Part shown: piece after piece, positions 37,430-47,269 of the stretch
How positions within the stretch are numbered: the first letter of the stretch is position 1
How the letters are laid out: every line of letters begins with the position of its first letter
From: Pseudorhodobacter ferrugineus DSM 5888
Lineage (GTDB): Bacteria > Pseudomonadota > Alphaproteobacteria > Rhodobacterales > Rhodobacteraceae
Length of the DNA stretch: 64,000 bases
Assembly (NCBI RefSeq): GCF_000420745.1
Contig: NZ_ATVN01000007.1
Span: forward strand, 100,619 to 164,618
Direction: 5' to 3'
Notes under the pieces: generated by a model
Told to the model about the DNA's origin: nothing
The model's input: the letters and a program-made list of their open reading frames with translations, nothing else
Database searches by the model: none
Position numbers and translations under genes: made by a program

Positions 37430-37490
37430 TCTAGCGGATTTGTCGACAGGGGCGCGGTGACGATGCTGTGATCGTTTTGGGATGGGTTGG

Positions 37491-37525
37491 GGGTGGTGGG
37501 TTGTCACCCACCCTACCCTTTTTTT
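37491..37525 (+). repeat. REP-like palindrome with T-tract, copy 2
   Basis: Stem GGTGGGT-TGTC-ACCCACC followed by CTACCC and T8, overlapping the gatB stop codon. It has the form of an intrinsic terminator for plus-strand transcripts, yet no plus-strand gene lies upstream; it may stop antisense transcription into gatB. It is related to the palindrome at 36245. Confidence 0.55.
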
Positions 37526-39035
37526 AGAGGCCCAGCTTTTGGGCCACCAGCGCCTGCACCATTGCGGGGGCGGCTTTACCACCCGTGGCCTTGATGACTT
37601 GGCCCACAAACCAGCCCGCGAGTTTTGGGTTGGCTTTGGCCTTTTCCACCTGATCGGGGTTGGCGGCGATGATGTCATCGACGGCGGCCTCAATCGCGCC
37701 TGTGTCGGTGACTTGCTTCATACCATTGGCGGCGGCGACTTCGGCGGGGTTACCGCCCTTGGTCCAGACCAGTTCAAACAGGTCCTTAGCCATTTTGCCC
37801 GAAATCTCGCCCGAGGCGATCAGGTCAATAATGCCACCCAATTGGTCGGCAGACATCGGCGTGTCGGCGATGGTCAGGCTTTCTTTGTTCAGGCGGCCAA
37901 AGAGTTCGTTGATGACCCAGTTCGCGGTGATTTTACCGTCGCGGCCACGGGCCACGGTTTCAAAGAAACCAGCGCTGTCGAGATCGGCAGTCAGTACGTT
38001 CGCGTCATAATCGGTCAGGCCGAAATCAGCCATGAAGCGCGATTTTTTCGCATCGGGCAGTTCGGGCATCGACGCTGCGATGTCATCAACCCAGGCCTGT
38101 TCGATTTCCAACGGCAGCAGGTCGGGGCATGGAAAATAGCGGTAATCATGCGCCTCTTCCTTGGAGCGCATGGAGCGGGTTTCACCCTTGTCGGGATCAT
38201 AGAGGCGGGTTTCTTGGTGGACCTTGCCGCCGTCCTCAAGGATAGCGATTTGGCGGCGGGCTTCATAATCAATGGCTTGGGTCATGAAGCGCATGGAGTT
38301 CATGTTCTTGATTTCGCAGCGGGTGCCGAGGTGGGAAAAATCCATCGTTTCGGCGAATTTTTCGTATTGGCCAGGGCGGCAGACCGACACGTTCACATCG
38401 GCGCGCAGGTTGCCGTTTTGCATGTTGCCGTCACAGGTGCCCAAGTAGCGCAGGATTTGGCGCAGCTTGGTGACGTAGGCGGTGGCCTCTTCGGCCGAGC
38501 GGATATCGGGGCGGCTGACGATTTCCATCAAAGCCACGCCGGTGCGGTTGAAATCGACGAAGGACATTGTGGGGTCCATATCGTGGATGGATTTGCCCGC
38601 GTCTTGCTCCAGATGGATACGTTCGACGCGCACAAGGCGCGCGATGCCGGGGGAGAGTTCGACCAGCACTTCGCCTTCGCCCACGATGGGGTGGTACAGC
38701 TGGCTGATTTGATAGCCCTGCGGCAGATCGGGGTAGAAGTAGTTTTTGCGGTCAAAGGCCGAGGTCAGGTTGATTTTCGCCTTGAGGCCAAGGCCGGAGC
38801 GCACGGCCTGTTCGACGCAATAATCGTTGATGACGGGCAACATGCCGGGCATGGCTGCATCGACAAAGGCCACATTGGAATTGGGTTCCGCGCCAACTTG
38901 GGTCGAGGCACCGGAAAACAGTTTGGCGTTGGAGGAGACCTGCGCGTGGATTTCCATCCCGATCACAAGTTCCCAATCATGCTTCGCGCCAGCGATAACC
39001 TTTGGTTTTGGGTTCTCATATGTCAGATCAAGCAT
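37524..39035 (-). CDS. gatB: Aspartyl/glutamyl-tRNA(Asn/Gln) amidotransferase subunit B
   Basis: The kinase-like subunit of GatCAB, which amidates Glu-tRNA-Gln and Asp-tRNA-Asn. The 503 residues contain [20 protein letters not shown] N-terminal sequence, [33 protein letters not shown] and the C-terminal helical YqeY-like domain (about 360-503). gatA and gatC are not adjacent. The start codon sits 142 bases from the end of the next upstream gene. Confidence 0.96.
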   Translation of the reverse strand: MLDLTYENPKPKVIAGAKHDWELVIGMEIHAQVSSNAKLFSGASTQVGAEPNSNVAFVDAAMPGMLPVINDYCVEQAVRSGLGLKAKINLTSAFDRKNYFYPDLPQGYQISQLYHPIVGEGEVLVELSPGIARLVRVERIHLEQDAGKSIHDMDPTMSFVDFNRTGVALMEIVSRPDIRSAEEATAYVTKLRQILRYLGTCDGNMQNGNLRADVNVSVCRPGQYEKFAETMDFSHLGTRCEIKNMNSMRFMTQAIDYEARRQIAILEDGGKVHQETRLYDPDKGETRSMRSKEEAHDYRYFPCPDLLPLEIEQAWVDDIAASMPELPDAKKSRFMADFGLTDYDANVLTADLDSAGFFETVARGRDGKITANWVINELFGRLNKESLTIADTPMSADQLGGIIDLIASGEISGKMAKDLFELVWTKGGNPAEVAAANGMKQVTDTGAIEAAVDDIIAANPDQVEKAKANPKLAGWFVGQVIKATGGKAAPAMVQALVAQKLGL

Positions 39036-39177
39036 GGCGCGTCCCTTTGATGGCTTGGCGCTGTTTTACGGCCTTGTGCGGGTGGGTTCAAGCCGCGGTT
39101 TAAGGCTATTTGCGTTTGATGTGTTGCGTCAGATCAAATGCAAAACGCAACTGAACGCGTGCCTTGCAGGTCTAGGT

Positions 39178-39708
39178 TCAACGCAGACGAAAGGTTTGGG
39201 TGACCTCTTCCAGCGCCTCTTTTTGTTTCAGTGACAGGCCGGTGTGGCCAGATTGCGCGGTGTCATTCAGCACGCCCATCAAAGGAGTCAGCGCATCACG
39301 GTTTTGCAGTTTATAGAGCCGGCGCAGGAGCCGGGTGAAGCCGGGGGCCGCGCCGTTCGATTCCGAGATCAGCCAGCGGCCAAGGATCAGCGCCTCTTGC
39401 GTCTTGTCATGGTCAAGGTCGAGGTGGGATTGCAGACTGCGGGTCAGACTGTCGTGCTGTTCGACGGTGGGAAGGCCATCGAGTTCGAGAAAGGCTAGGC
39501 CGCAGGCGGCGGTGGCGAGTTGCGGGTCGTCGATGGATTCAACTGGGTGCAGGTTCAGTTTGCGCGAAAAGCCGAAGCGGCGGGCGGCAGACAGGACATC
39601 AGAGGCCACGCCTGCCAGATCATTGGTCATATGGGCGGCATTGCGGGCACGGTTGGCCCAGAAATACGCGGCGGTAATGAGGCCGATCAGGCCAAGGATA
39701 AAAGGCAT
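39178..39708 (-). CDS. Hypothetical membrane-anchored helical protein
   Basis: A 176-residue protein with one N-terminal membrane segment (MPFILGLIGLITAAYFWA) and an otherwise helical, soluble remainder (GVASDVLSAARRFGFSRKLN, ATAACGLAFLELDGLPT, ALILGRWLISES). The layout resembles TerB-like proteins with an N-terminal anchor, but I cannot assign the family with confidence. It lies between gatB and pepN on the same strand. Function unknown. Confidence 0.65.
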   Translation of the reverse strand: MPFILGLIGLITAAYFWANRARNAAHMTNDLAGVASDVLSAARRFGFSRKLNLHPVESIDDPQLATAACGLAFLELDGLPTVEQHDSLTRSLQSHLDLDHDKTQEALILGRWLISESNGAAPGFTRLLRRLYKLQNRDALTPLMGVLNDTAQSGHTGLSLKQKEALEEVTQTFRLR

Positions 39709-39773
39709 AAGGGATACTCCGCAAACAAACTACCTGAAAAACTGTATCGCCCGAGGGGTACCAAAGGCCAAGC

Positions 39774-39806
39774 AAAAAATGGGGGGCAAGGCGGCCCTGC
39801 CCCCCC
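39774..39806 (-). terminator. Intrinsic terminator of pepN
   Basis: Read on the minus strand after the pepN stop: a perfect 8-bp stem GGGGGGCA/TGCCCCCC with a 9-nt loop, followed by ATTTTTT. A clear Rho-independent terminator. Confidence 0.88.
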
Positions 39807-39810
39807 TTGG

Positions 39811-42378
39811 TTAGGCAGCCAACATGCGGCCCACCATTTCGCCCAAGTTACGGCTAAGGCCCGCTGTGGCGTTGATGCGTTCGAGCTGCGCACGGATCAG
39901 GGCCTGGCGGTCGGCATCATAACGGGGCCATGTTTCAAAGGCGGTGGACATGCGGGCAGCGGTTTGCGGGTTCACGGGGTCGAGCTTTATGAGCCAATCG
40001 GCGAGCAGGCGGTAGCTGTCGCCGGAGGCCGCGTGAAAGCCCGCGTGATTGCCGGACAGCGAGGCGATCACAGCGCGGAAACGGTTGGGGTTTTTCCAAT
40101 CGAAATCAGGGTCTTGGGTCAAGGCTTTGGTTGTTGCCGCCGCAGCATCGGGGGCGGCATAGGCCACTTGCAGCGCGAACCACTTGTCCATGACAAGGCG
40201 GTCGGATTGCCACTGTTCGCGGAATGCCGCGATTTGGGCAGCCCCTTGGCCGATGTCCAAAAGTACGGCCAAAGCGCCCATTTGTTCGGTCATGGAATTG
40301 GCCGATGTATAGGCCGCGGTTGCTGCCGCGCCGCCATCGAGCCGCGCCATCAGGGCCAAAGCGCCGAGGCGCAGGGCGCGACGGCCCGCCGCAACGGCAC
40401 CGGGATCAAACGGGCCGGGGGTGGCAAGGCTGGCAATCAGGGCGGGCAGAAGCGGGGCGAGGTGCTGGGCAAGGTCGGCTTGCATCGCGCGGCGCGCGGA
40501 ATGAATCGCCGCCGGATCGGGAACATGGCCTGCGGCGTGCAGGGTTTGAGCGATGTCATCTTCGCCCGGCAGGCGCAGGGTCAGGGCGCGGAAGGCGGGG
40601 TCAAGGGTTTCGTCGAAGGTGACAGTTTCAATGGCGGCCAGCCAATCGGGGGCCGTTGCCGCGCCATCGGTGATTTTGTGGATCAGAACGTCCTTGGCCA
40701 GCGCGCGCCCTGCCTCCCATTTGTTAAACGGGTCGGTATCATGGGCAAGCAGAAAGGCGCGTTCGGTCGGCGTGGTTTCGCGGGTCAGGATGACGGGCGC
40801 GGAAAAGCCGCGCAGGATGGACGGGGTTGGGCGGGCCGCAAGGCCGGTGAAGGTGAAACTTTGGCGGCTTTCGGTCAGTTCCAGCACGGTTGTTGGCACC
40901 ACCTCGTCGCCGCTGGGGTTAAGCAGGCCTACGGCCACGGGAATGACCTTGGGGTCTTTGTGCGGCTGGCCGGGTGTTGCGGGGTTTTTCTGTTCCAGAT
41001 GAAGGGTATAGGTTCCGTTCTTAAAATCATCTATTATGGTCACTTGCGGCGTGCCTGCCTGGGTGTACCAGTGTTTGAACTGGGTCAGATCGCGGCCCGT
41101 GGCATCCGCAAACACCTGTAACCAATCCTCAATCGTTGCGGCGTCACCATCATGGCGATCGAAATACAGATCAAGGGCGGACTTGTAGCCTGCGTCGCCC
41201 ACCAGCGCCTTTAGCATCCCGATCACCTCGGCACCTTTTTCATAAATGGTGGCGGTGTAGAAATTGTTGATTTCGACGTAGCTATCGGGGCGCACGGCAT
41301 GGGCCAGAGGGCCGCCATCCTCGCGGAACTGGCGGGCACGGAGGGTTAGCACATCTTCGATCCGTTTGACGGCATGGCTGCGCATATCGCCCGAAAATTG
41401 CTGGTCGCGGTAGACGGTCAGGCCCTCTTTCAGGCACAGCTGAAACCAATCTCGGCAGGTTATGCGGTTGCCGGTCCAGTTGTGGAAATATTCATGGGCG
41501 ATCACCGCCTCGATCCGCGCGTAGTCGTCATCGGTGGCGGATTCGGGCGTGGCGAGGACAAGTTTGGAGTTGAAGATATTGAGCCCCTTGTTTTCCATCG
41601 CGCCCATGTTGAAATCATCGACCGCGACGATGTTAAAGATATCAAGGTCATATTCGCGACCATAGACTTCCTCATCCCATTTCATACTGCGGATCAGGCT
41701 GTCCATCGCATAGGCGCATTTGCCTTCATCGCCAGGGCGGACATAGATGTTCAGCGCGACGCGGCGGCCCGACATGGTGGTGAAATGGTCGGAATAGGCG
41801 GTCAGATTGCCTGCGACCAGCGCGAATAAATAGGCCGGTTTTGGCCACGGGTCGTGCCAAGCCCCCCCCCTTCCATTTTCGGGCCCCGTTGGGTTGCCGT
41901 TGGACAGCTGCACCGGCATGTCGGTTTCCATCGTCACGTCAAAGCGGGCCATCACATCGGGGCGGTCGGGGTAGAAGGTGATTTTGCGAAAACCCTGCGC
42001 CTCGCATTGAGTGCAATACATGCCGCCGGACATATAAAGCCCGTCCAGCGAGGTGTTGGTTTGCGGGGAAATCTCGACCTCGGTTTCCAGCGTGAAGGGG
42101 GCCTTTGGCAGATCCGCGGCGGGGATGGTCAGGCCGGTTTCATCAGGTGTGTGGGCAAGGGGTTTGCCGTTTAGCGACAAGGATTTCAGCGCCAATTTTT
42201 CACCATCAAGCCGCATATCCTGGCCTGCGGGGGCGGCAGGATTGGGGACAAATAACAGTTTGGCCGTGACCCGCGTTTGGGTGGGGTGCAGCTTGAAATG
42301 CAGCGAGACATGGTCCAGCAGATAGGGAAAGGGCGTGTAATCGGCCAAAAGGATCGCTTTTTGGGTCGGGCTGCTCAT
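39811..42378 (-). CDS. pepN: Aminopeptidase N (M1 family)
   Basis: An 855-residue zinc metallopeptidase removing N-terminal residues from peptides. The M1 hallmarks are GAMENKGLN and the zinc motif HEYFH (residues 295-299) with the third ligand in LCLKEGLT. The start MSSPTQKAILLADY is chosen; an in-frame extension of 35 codons lacks family similarity. A run of nine G in the coding strand (41862-41870 on the plus strand, about codons 170-172, ENGRGGAW) is a potential slippage site; the frame is intact in this sequence. Divergent from the photolyase gene. Confidence 0.96.
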   Translation of the reverse strand: MSSPTQKAILLADYTPFPYLLDHVSLHFKLHPTQTRVTAKLLFVPNPAAPAGQDMRLDGEKLALKSLSLNGKPLAHTPDETGLTIPAADLPKAPFTLETEVEISPQTNTSLDGLYMSGGMYCTQCEAQGFRKITFYPDRPDVMARFDVTMETDMPVQLSNGNPTGPENGRGGAWHDPWPKPAYLFALVAGNLTAYSDHFTTMSGRRVALNIYVRPGDEGKCAYAMDSLIRSMKWDEEVYGREYDLDIFNIVAVDDFNMGAMENKGLNIFNSKLVLATPESATDDDYARIEAVIAHEYFHNWTGNRITCRDWFQLCLKEGLTVYRDQQFSGDMRSHAVKRIEDVLTLRARQFREDGGPLAHAVRPDSYVEINNFYTATIYEKGAEVIGMLKALVGDAGYKSALDLYFDRHDGDAATIEDWLQVFADATGRDLTQFKHWYTQAGTPQVTIIDDFKNGTYTLHLEQKNPATPGQPHKDPKVIPVAVGLLNPSGDEVVPTTVLELTESRQSFTFTGLAARPTPSILRGFSAPVILTRETTPTERAFLLAHDTDPFNKWEAGRALAKDVLIHKITDGAATAPDWLAAIETVTFDETLDPAFRALTLRLPGEDDIAQTLHAAGHVPDPAAIHSARRAMQADLAQHLAPLLPALIASLATPGPFDPGAVAAGRRALRLGALALMARLDGGAAATAAYTSANSMTEQMGALAVLLDIGQGAAQIAAFREQWQSDRLVMDKWFALQVAYAAPDAAAATTKALTQDPDFDWKNPNRFRAVIASLSGNHAGFHAASGDSYRLLADWLIKLDPVNPQTAARMSTAFETWPRYDADRQALIRAQLERINATAGLSRNLGEMVGRMLAA

Positions 42379-42496
42379 GCTTTTTGGCCTTTGGCTGGGG
42401 GATATTTGCGCCACGTTAACGCCCGTGTGCGGGGTGTTCAACCGCAGACACAGCACAAATAGGGGTTTACGAATCTGCGGCAACCGCTACATCTAT

Positions 42497-42511
42497 GTTC
42501 TATGAATGTTC
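42497..42511 (+). promoter_or_regulatory. LexA (SOS) box overlapping the photolyase start codon
   Basis: An exact GTTC-TATGAAT-GTTC, the alphaproteobacterial LexA box, straddles the photolyase ATG (42502-42504). The only promoter-like hexamers nearby are a weak TTTACG (42466) and TACATC (42488), so the transcript may be nearly leaderless with the box over the transcription start. The same motif controls lexA at 17939. Confidence 0.75.
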
Positions 42512-44013
42512 TTGTTTGGTATAAGCGCGATTTGCGGGTCAACGACCACGCGGCCCTGAGCATGGGCGCGAGGAATGGTGCCGTTTTGCCGCTGTATATT
42601 GCCGAGCCCGAGTATTGGGCCCTGCCCGACACATCGGCGCGACAATGGGAGTTTGTGGCAGAAACGCTGGCAGGGTTGCGGCGTGATCTGGCCGATTTGG
42701 GCGCGCCATTGGTCGTGCGGGTTGGCGATGCTGTCGAGGTGCTGGCGCGGCTATGCAAGCAAAACGCGGTGACGCGGATTGTCAGCCATGAAGAGGTTGG
42801 CAATGCGTGGACATTCGCGCGCGACCTGCGGGTCAAGGCATGGGCGCGGGATGTGGGGATTGAGTGGTTGGAGCTGCCCACCGGCGGGGTGCGGCGCGGG
42901 GTGCGGGGCCGTGCGGGGTGGGATGCAGCAAGGGCGGGATATGCCGAGGGCGAGATCGTAGCGGCCCCTGCCCTGCGGGTGGTGGCGGGCATTGAACCCG
43001 GGGTTATCCCCAATGCGCGGGCGTTGCGCATGGTGGCGGATGCCTGCCCGCATCGGCAAACCGGCGGGCGGGCGCAAGGCATGGCGGTGCTGGACAGTTT
43101 CTTGGGCCAGCGCGGTCTTGGCTACAGACGTTCGATGTCATCGCCCTTGACAGCCGAGCGGGCCTGTTCACGGCTGTCGCCGCATCTGGCGGTGGGGGCG
43201 CTTTCGGCGCGCGAGGTGGAACAGGCCGTCATGGCGCAACTTGCCGCAAAGCCGGGGCCGGATTGGGCGGCGAATTTGCGGTCGTTTCAAAGCCGGATCG
43301 CATGGCGCGCGCATTTCACCCAAAAGCTGGAGGATGCGCCCGAGATGGAGCGGGTCGCGATGCATCGGGCGGCCGACGATTTGCCGGGGCGGGCGCCTGA
43401 GGGCCCGTTGTTTGACGCATGGGCGACGGGGCAAACGGGATTGCCCTATCTGGACGCCTGCATGCGCTATCTAACAGCGACCGGATGGATCAACTTTCGC
43501 GCGCGGGCGATGCTGACATCGGTGGCGACCTATCACCTGTGGTTGGATTGGCGGGCGGTGGGGCAAGTTTTGGCGCGGCGGTTTACCGACTATGACCCCG
43601 GCATTCATTGGCCGCAAATCCAAATGCAATCGGGGATGTCGGGGATCAACCGCTTGCGGATTTACAACCCGATCAAGCAAGGGTTGGAGCAAGACCCGAA
43701 CGGCAGCTTTACCCGCCGCTGGGTGCCGGAGCTGGCCAGTGTGCCGGACGGTTTTTTGCAAACCCCGTGGAAATGGCCCGCTGCGCAAAGGATTTTGGGG
43801 CAGCGCTATCCGGAACCTGTCATGGATGTTGCAGTGGCCGCGCGGGTTGCGATGGGGCGTTTGCGACAGACGCACGGATTTGCGGGTGATGCGGCCGAAC
43901 TGATTGAACGCCACGCCAGTCCCGCGCAAAACCCGCTGTTTTTCAATGACCGCAAGGCGGGGCTGCGGCGGGCGCGGCCTGTGCTTGCGGGTCAGATGTG
44001 TTTGGATCTGTGA
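42502..44013 (+). CDS. Cryptochrome/deoxyribodipyrimidine photolyase family protein
   Basis: A 503-residue flavoprotein: N-terminal photolyase alpha/beta domain ([19 protein letters not shown], about 1-130) and C-terminal FAD-binding helical domain (about 220-480) with [49 protein letters not shown] and [13 protein letters not shown]. The likely role is light-driven repair of UV-induced DNA lesions; whether CPD, (6-4) or signalling cannot be read directly. An SOS box overlaps its start, and its stop overlaps the start of a DUF2256 gene (TGATG), so the two are coupled. Confidence 0.92.
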   Translation: MNVLVWYKRDLRVNDHAALSMGARNGAVLPLYIAEPEYWALPDTSARQWEFVAETLAGLRRDLADLGAPLVVRVGDAVEVLARLCKQNAVTRIVSHEEVGNAWTFARDLRVKAWARDVGIEWLELPTGGVRRGVRGRAGWDAARAGYAEGEIVAAPALRVVAGIEPGVIPNARALRMVADACPHRQTGGRAQGMAVLDSFLGQRGLGYRRSMSSPLTAERACSRLSPHLAVGALSAREVEQAVMAQLAAKPGPDWAANLRSFQSRIAWRAHFTQKLEDAPEMERVAMHRAADDLPGRAPEGPLFDAWATGQTGLPYLDACMRYLTATGWINFRARAMLTSVATYHLWLDWRAVGQVLARRFTDYDPGIHWPQIQMQSGMSGINRLRIYNPIKQGLEQDPNGSFTRRWVPELASVPDGFLQTPWKWPAAQRILGQRYPEPVMDVAVAARVAMGRLRQTHGFAGDAAELIERHASPAQNPLFFNDRKAGLRRARPVLAGQMCLDL

Positions 44014-44174
44014 TGCCAAAAGGTATTAAAAAACAAGACCTTCCGCAAAAAATATGCGCAACATGCGGACGGCCTTTTACATGGCGCAAGGCCTGGGCCA
44101 AGGTTTGGGACGAGGTGCGCTATTGTTCCGACCGTTGCCGCGCGGACCGGCGAAAACCATCAAAGCCTGCGTGA
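44013..44174 (+). CDS. DUF2256 small zinc-finger-like protein
   Basis: A 53-residue protein translationally coupled to the photolyase (TGATG). It carries two Cys pairs, [16 protein letters not shown] and [11 protein letters not shown], typical of DUF2256 and likely a small zinc-binding site. DUF2256 proteins are frequently encoded beside cryptochrome/photolyase genes, to my knowledge without a defined function. The coupling and the shared LexA box suggest an accessory role in DNA repair. Confidence 0.85.
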   Translation: MPKGIKKQDLPQKICATCGRPFTWRKAWAKVWDEVRYCSDRCRADRRKPSKPA

Positions 44175-44242
44175 CTTTCAAAAAAAGAACGAAAGCGATT
44201 AGCCTAAACTGGATAATAAAAATGACCAATCTAGTTGCTCTT

Positions 44243-44256
44243 GGGCAAAGTTGCCC
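44243..44256. promoter_or_regulatory. Palindrome upstream of malate synthase
   Basis: GGGCAA-AG-TTGCCC, a perfect 6+6 inverted repeat, lies 39 bases before the glcB ATG in a 121-base gap. It is a candidate operator; the regulator is not identified and no CceR-type box is present here. Confidence 0.4.
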
Positions 44257-44295
44257 GTAACTCTGCATGAGACACGCTAAGAGAGGTGCAGAGCT

Positions 44296-46437
44296 ATGGC
44301 AACGATGGTGAAAAAAAACGAAATCACAATAGACGCGCAGCTGGTGCAGTTTGTGGAGAACAAGGTTTTACCCGGAACCGGCGTTGCAGCGGATGCGTTT
44401 TGGGCAGGGTTTTCAGAGATTGTTAACACGCTGGGCCCCAAGAACCGCGCCTTGCTTGCAAAACGCGCCGATATTCAGGCCCGTATTGATGCGTGGCACA
44501 TTGCCAATCGCGACAAGCCGCATGACGCCGATGCCTATATGGCATTTTTGGCCGAAATTGGTTATTTGGTGCCAGAAGGCGACAACTTTACTATTGAGAC
44601 CGCCAACGTCGATGCCGAAATTACCAGCATCCCTGGCCCGCAGCTTGTTGTTCCTATTACCAATGCCCGCTTTGCGCTGAACGCGGCGAATGCGCGGTGG
44701 GGCAGCCTCTATGATGCGCTTTACGGCACGGACGCAATGGGCGTGCAGCCCCCAAAGGGTGCCTATGAGCGTGGACATGGCGCGCGGGTTGTGGCGCGGG
44801 CGCGGATGTTTTTGGATGAGGCGTTTCCGATCAAGGGCGCAAGTCATTCTGACGTACACCGTTATAATGTGCAAAGCGGCCAGTTGATGGTGGATGATAT
44901 GCCGCTGATTGACCCATCAAAATTTGTAGGCTATCGCGGCAACCCCAAGGCACCGGATGCGGTGCTGTTGAAAAATCATGGGCTGCATGTCGAGCTGATC
45001 TTTGACCGCGCCCACCCGATTGGGAGCCGTGACCGCGCGCTGCTGGCCGATGTGCGGATGGAGGCTGCGGTCTCTGCGATCATGGATTGCGAGGATTCGG
45101 TGGCCTGTGTGGATGCTGAGGATAAGGTGCTGGCCTATTCCAACTGGCTGGGCCTGATGAAAGGCGATCTGGAAGACAGCTTTGAAAAGGGCGGCAAGCA
45201 GATGACGCGCAAGCTGTCACAGGACCGCACGTTTACTGCGCCGGATGGCGAAAGCTTTGCCCTGAAGGGGCGCGCGCTGATGCTGGTGCGCAATGTCGGG
45301 CATTTGATGACCAATCCTGCCGTGCAGGATAAGGACGGGAACGAGGCCTATGAAGGGTTGATGGATGCCTGCATCACCACCCTGATTGCGATGCATGACC
45401 TGAAGCGCGACGGCGGCAATTCGGTTACAGGGTCGGTTTATGTGGTGAAGCCCAAGATGCACGGGCCGGAAGAAGTGGCTTTTGCCGATGAGATTTTCAC
45501 TGCGGTGGAAAAGATGCTGGGCCTGCCGCAATTCACGGTCAAACTGGGCATCATGGATGAGGAACGCCGCACCACGGTCAACTTGAAAGAGTGCATTCGG
45601 GCGGCGAAACACCGCGTTTGTTTTATCAATACCGGCTTTTTGGACCGCACGGGCGATGAGATCCACACCAGCATGGAAGCTGGTCCCTTTAGCCGCAAGG
45701 ATTTCATCAAGCGCAAGGGCTGGATTGGCGCCTATGAGAATATGAACGTCGATATCGGGTTGGAATGCGGGCTTTCGGGGCGCGCACAGATTGGCAAGGG
45801 CATGTGGGCCATGCCCGATTTGATGGCCGCTATGCTGGAGCAAAAGATCGACCATCCCAAGGCCGGGGCGAATTGTGCTTGGGTGCCGTCGCCCACGGCT
45901 GCGGTGTTGCACGCGCTGCATTACCACAAGATTGACGTGTTTGCAGTGCAAAAGCGGCTTGCCAAGGGAGGGCGGCGGGCGCATGTGAATGCTGTGCTGG
46001 ACATTCCGCTGGCGACCTATCGGCGCTGGACCGAAGCGCAGATCCTGCAAGAGGTTGAAAACAACGCCCAAGGGATATTGGGCTATGTTGTGCGCTGGAT
46101 TGACCAAGGGGTTGGCTGTTCCAAGGTGCCCGATATCCATGATGTCGCCCTGATGGAAGACCGCGCGACCTGCCGGATTTCCAGCCAAGCGCTGGCCAAT
46201 TGGTTGCACCACGGCGTGGTGTCTGAGGTCAAGGCGATGGCCGCGATGCAAAAGATGGCGGCGGTGGTCGACCGTCAAAACGCGCATGATCCGGCCTATA
46301 AGCCGATGGCACCGGGATTTGACGGGATCGCATTCAAGGCGGCCTGTGACTTGGTTTTCAAGGGCAAAGAGCAGCCTTCGGGCTATACCGAGCCAGTGCT
46401 GCATGCGCGGCGCTTGGAACTGAAAGCAAAGGGGTAG
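44296..46437 (+). CDS. glcB: Malate synthase G
   Basis: Condenses glyoxylate with acetyl-CoA to malate, used for growth on acetate, glycolate or C2 units. The 713 residues match the G isoform. Visible: [55 protein letters not shown] (catalytic Arg), [13 protein letters not shown] and [14 protein letters not shown]. No isocitrate lyase gene is in the window. It is followed after three bases by a GlcG-like gene, as in glycolate-utilisation loci. Confidence 0.96.
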   Translation: MATMVKKNEITIDAQLVQFVENKVLPGTGVAADAFWAGFSEIVNTLGPKNRALLAKRADIQARIDAWHIANRDKPHDADAYMAFLAEIGYLVPEGDNFTIETANVDAEITSIPGPQLVVPITNARFALNAANARWGSLYDALYGTDAMGVQPPKGAYERGHGARVVARARMFLDEAFPIKGASHSDVHRYNVQSGQLMVDDMPLIDPSKFVGYRGNPKAPDAVLLKNHGLHVELIFDRAHPIGSRDRALLADVRMEAAVSAIMDCEDSVACVDAEDKVLAYSNWLGLMKGDLEDSFEKGGKQMTRKLSQDRTFTAPDGESFALKGRALMLVRNVGHLMTNPAVQDKDGNEAYEGLMDACITTLIAMHDLKRDGGNSVTGSVYVVKPKMHGPEEVAFADEIFTAVEKMLGLPQFTVKLGIMDEERRTTVNLKECIRAAKHRVCFINTGFLDRTGDEIHTSMEAGPFSRKDFIKRKGWIGAYENMNVDIGLECGLSGRAQIGKGMWAMPDLMAAMLEQKIDHPKAGANCAWVPSPTAAVLHALHYHKIDVFAVQKRLAKGGRRAHVNAVLDIPLATYRRWTEAQILQEVENNAQGILGYVVRWIDQGVGCSKVPDIHDVALMEDRATCRISSQALANWLHHGVVSEVKAMAAMQKMAAVVDRQNAHDPAYKPMAPGFDGIAFKAACDLVFKGKEQPSGYTEPVLHARRLELKAKG

Positions 46438-46440
46438 GCT

Positions 46441-46866
46441 ATGGCACTGACATTGCGCAAGGCGCGGGCGATTATTAAGGGCATATTTGCCAAAAGTAGC
46501 GATGCAGGGTTTAAGCCTTTGTCCATTGTGGTGCTGGACGCGGGCGGGCATGTGCTGGCGTTTGAGCGCGCCGATGGGGCAAGTGTTGGCCGGTTCGAGA
46601 TTGCGCGCGGCAAGGCCTATGGGTGCATCATGCTGGGAATGGGTGGCAGTGCCATTCAGGCGCGCGGCGAGGCGCAAGCGGTTTTTGTGGATGCGATGAA
46701 CGGCGTGTTTGACGGGCGGTTTGTGCCCGTCAAGGGTGGCGTGCTGGTGCGCGATGCCAAGGGTGCGGTGTTGGGCGCTGTCGGGGTGACGGGTGATGCA
46801 TCGGACAATGACCTGATCGCGGCTGTGGCCGGAATTGAGGCTGCAGGGCTTGTGGCTGAGGGTTGA
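46441..46866 (+). CDS. GlcG/HbpS-like protein
   Basis: A 141-residue protein of the GlcG/HbpS (DUF336) family: PLSIVVLDAGGHVLAFERAD, SVGRFEIARGKAYGCIMLG and AVGVTGDASDNDLIAAVAGIE. Members bind haem or corrinoid or act as accessory proteins in glycolate operons; the biochemical role is unsettled. It lies three bases after glcB, so it is cotranscribed, and a strong terminator follows. Confidence 0.9.
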   Translation: MALTLRKARAIIKGIFAKSSDAGFKPLSIVVLDAGGHVLAFERADGASVGRFEIARGKAYGCIMLGMGGSAIQARGEAQAVFVDAMNGVFDGRFVPVKGGVLVRDAKGAVLGAVGVTGDASDNDLIAAVAGIEAAGLVAEG

Positions 46867-46873
46867 TTGGTTT

Positions 46874-46903
46874 TGCCGGGGCTGATCTGCCCCGGCATTT
46901 TTT
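46874..46903 (+). terminator. Intrinsic terminator of glcB-glcG
   Basis: An 8-bp stem TGCCGGGG/CCCCGGCA with an 8-nt loop followed by T6 on the plus strand, just after the GlcG-like stop. Confidence 0.93.
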
Positions 46904-46941
46904 AGGTATTTGAGCCTAGATGAAATGGGCAGTTTGCCCTT

Positions 46942-47196
46942 TTAACCAATATCGAGGGCGAGTGCGTGGATCCGGCCGATCAGGTCGGGGCCAAGGGCTG
47001 CGTGCACGGCACGGTGGCGGGCAATGCGGGACATGGGCGCAAATTCGGCAGCGCGGATGCTGACGTTGAAGTGCGTCTCGCCTGTGCCATCATCGCCGGC
47101 ATGGCCTGTGTGGCGGTGGCTGTCATTCACCACGTCTATGTGATCGGGCGCAAAGGCCTTGGTCAGTTTGTCTTTAATCTCGTTGGCGACGCTCAT
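46942..47196 (-). CDS. BolA-family protein
   Basis: An 84-residue BolA-like protein: IKDKLTKAFAPDHIDVVNDS, HFNVSIRAAEFAPMSRIARH with the conserved C-terminal His, and HAALGPDLIGRIHALAL. BolA proteins partner with monothiol glutaredoxins in iron-sulphur and iron sensing. No glutaredoxin gene is adjacent here. Divergent from the J-domain gene, with 73 bases between them. Confidence 0.93.
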   Translation of the reverse strand: MSVANEIKDKLTKAFAPDHIDVVNDSHRHTGHAGDDGTGETHFNVSIRAAEFAPMSRIARHRAVHAALGPDLIGRIHALALDIG

Positions 47197-47269
47197 ATTT
47201 CTGTCAACCCCCTTCTATCCCATGACTAATAGGCTAAACTCTCGCCTTCGAGTCGGAAAGGCAAGCATC

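Noticed and set aside
37482..39050. A 522-codon plus-strand frame opposite gatB
   Set aside because: gatB on the other strand has clear family motifs; the antisense frame has shadow composition only.
39520..41121. A 533-codon plus-strand frame opposite pepN and its neighbour
   Set aside because: Antisense shadow of the pepN reading frame; no motif.
45217..46677. A 486-codon minus-strand frame opposite glcB
   Set aside because: Antisense to a textbook malate synthase; His/Arg-rich shadow composition.
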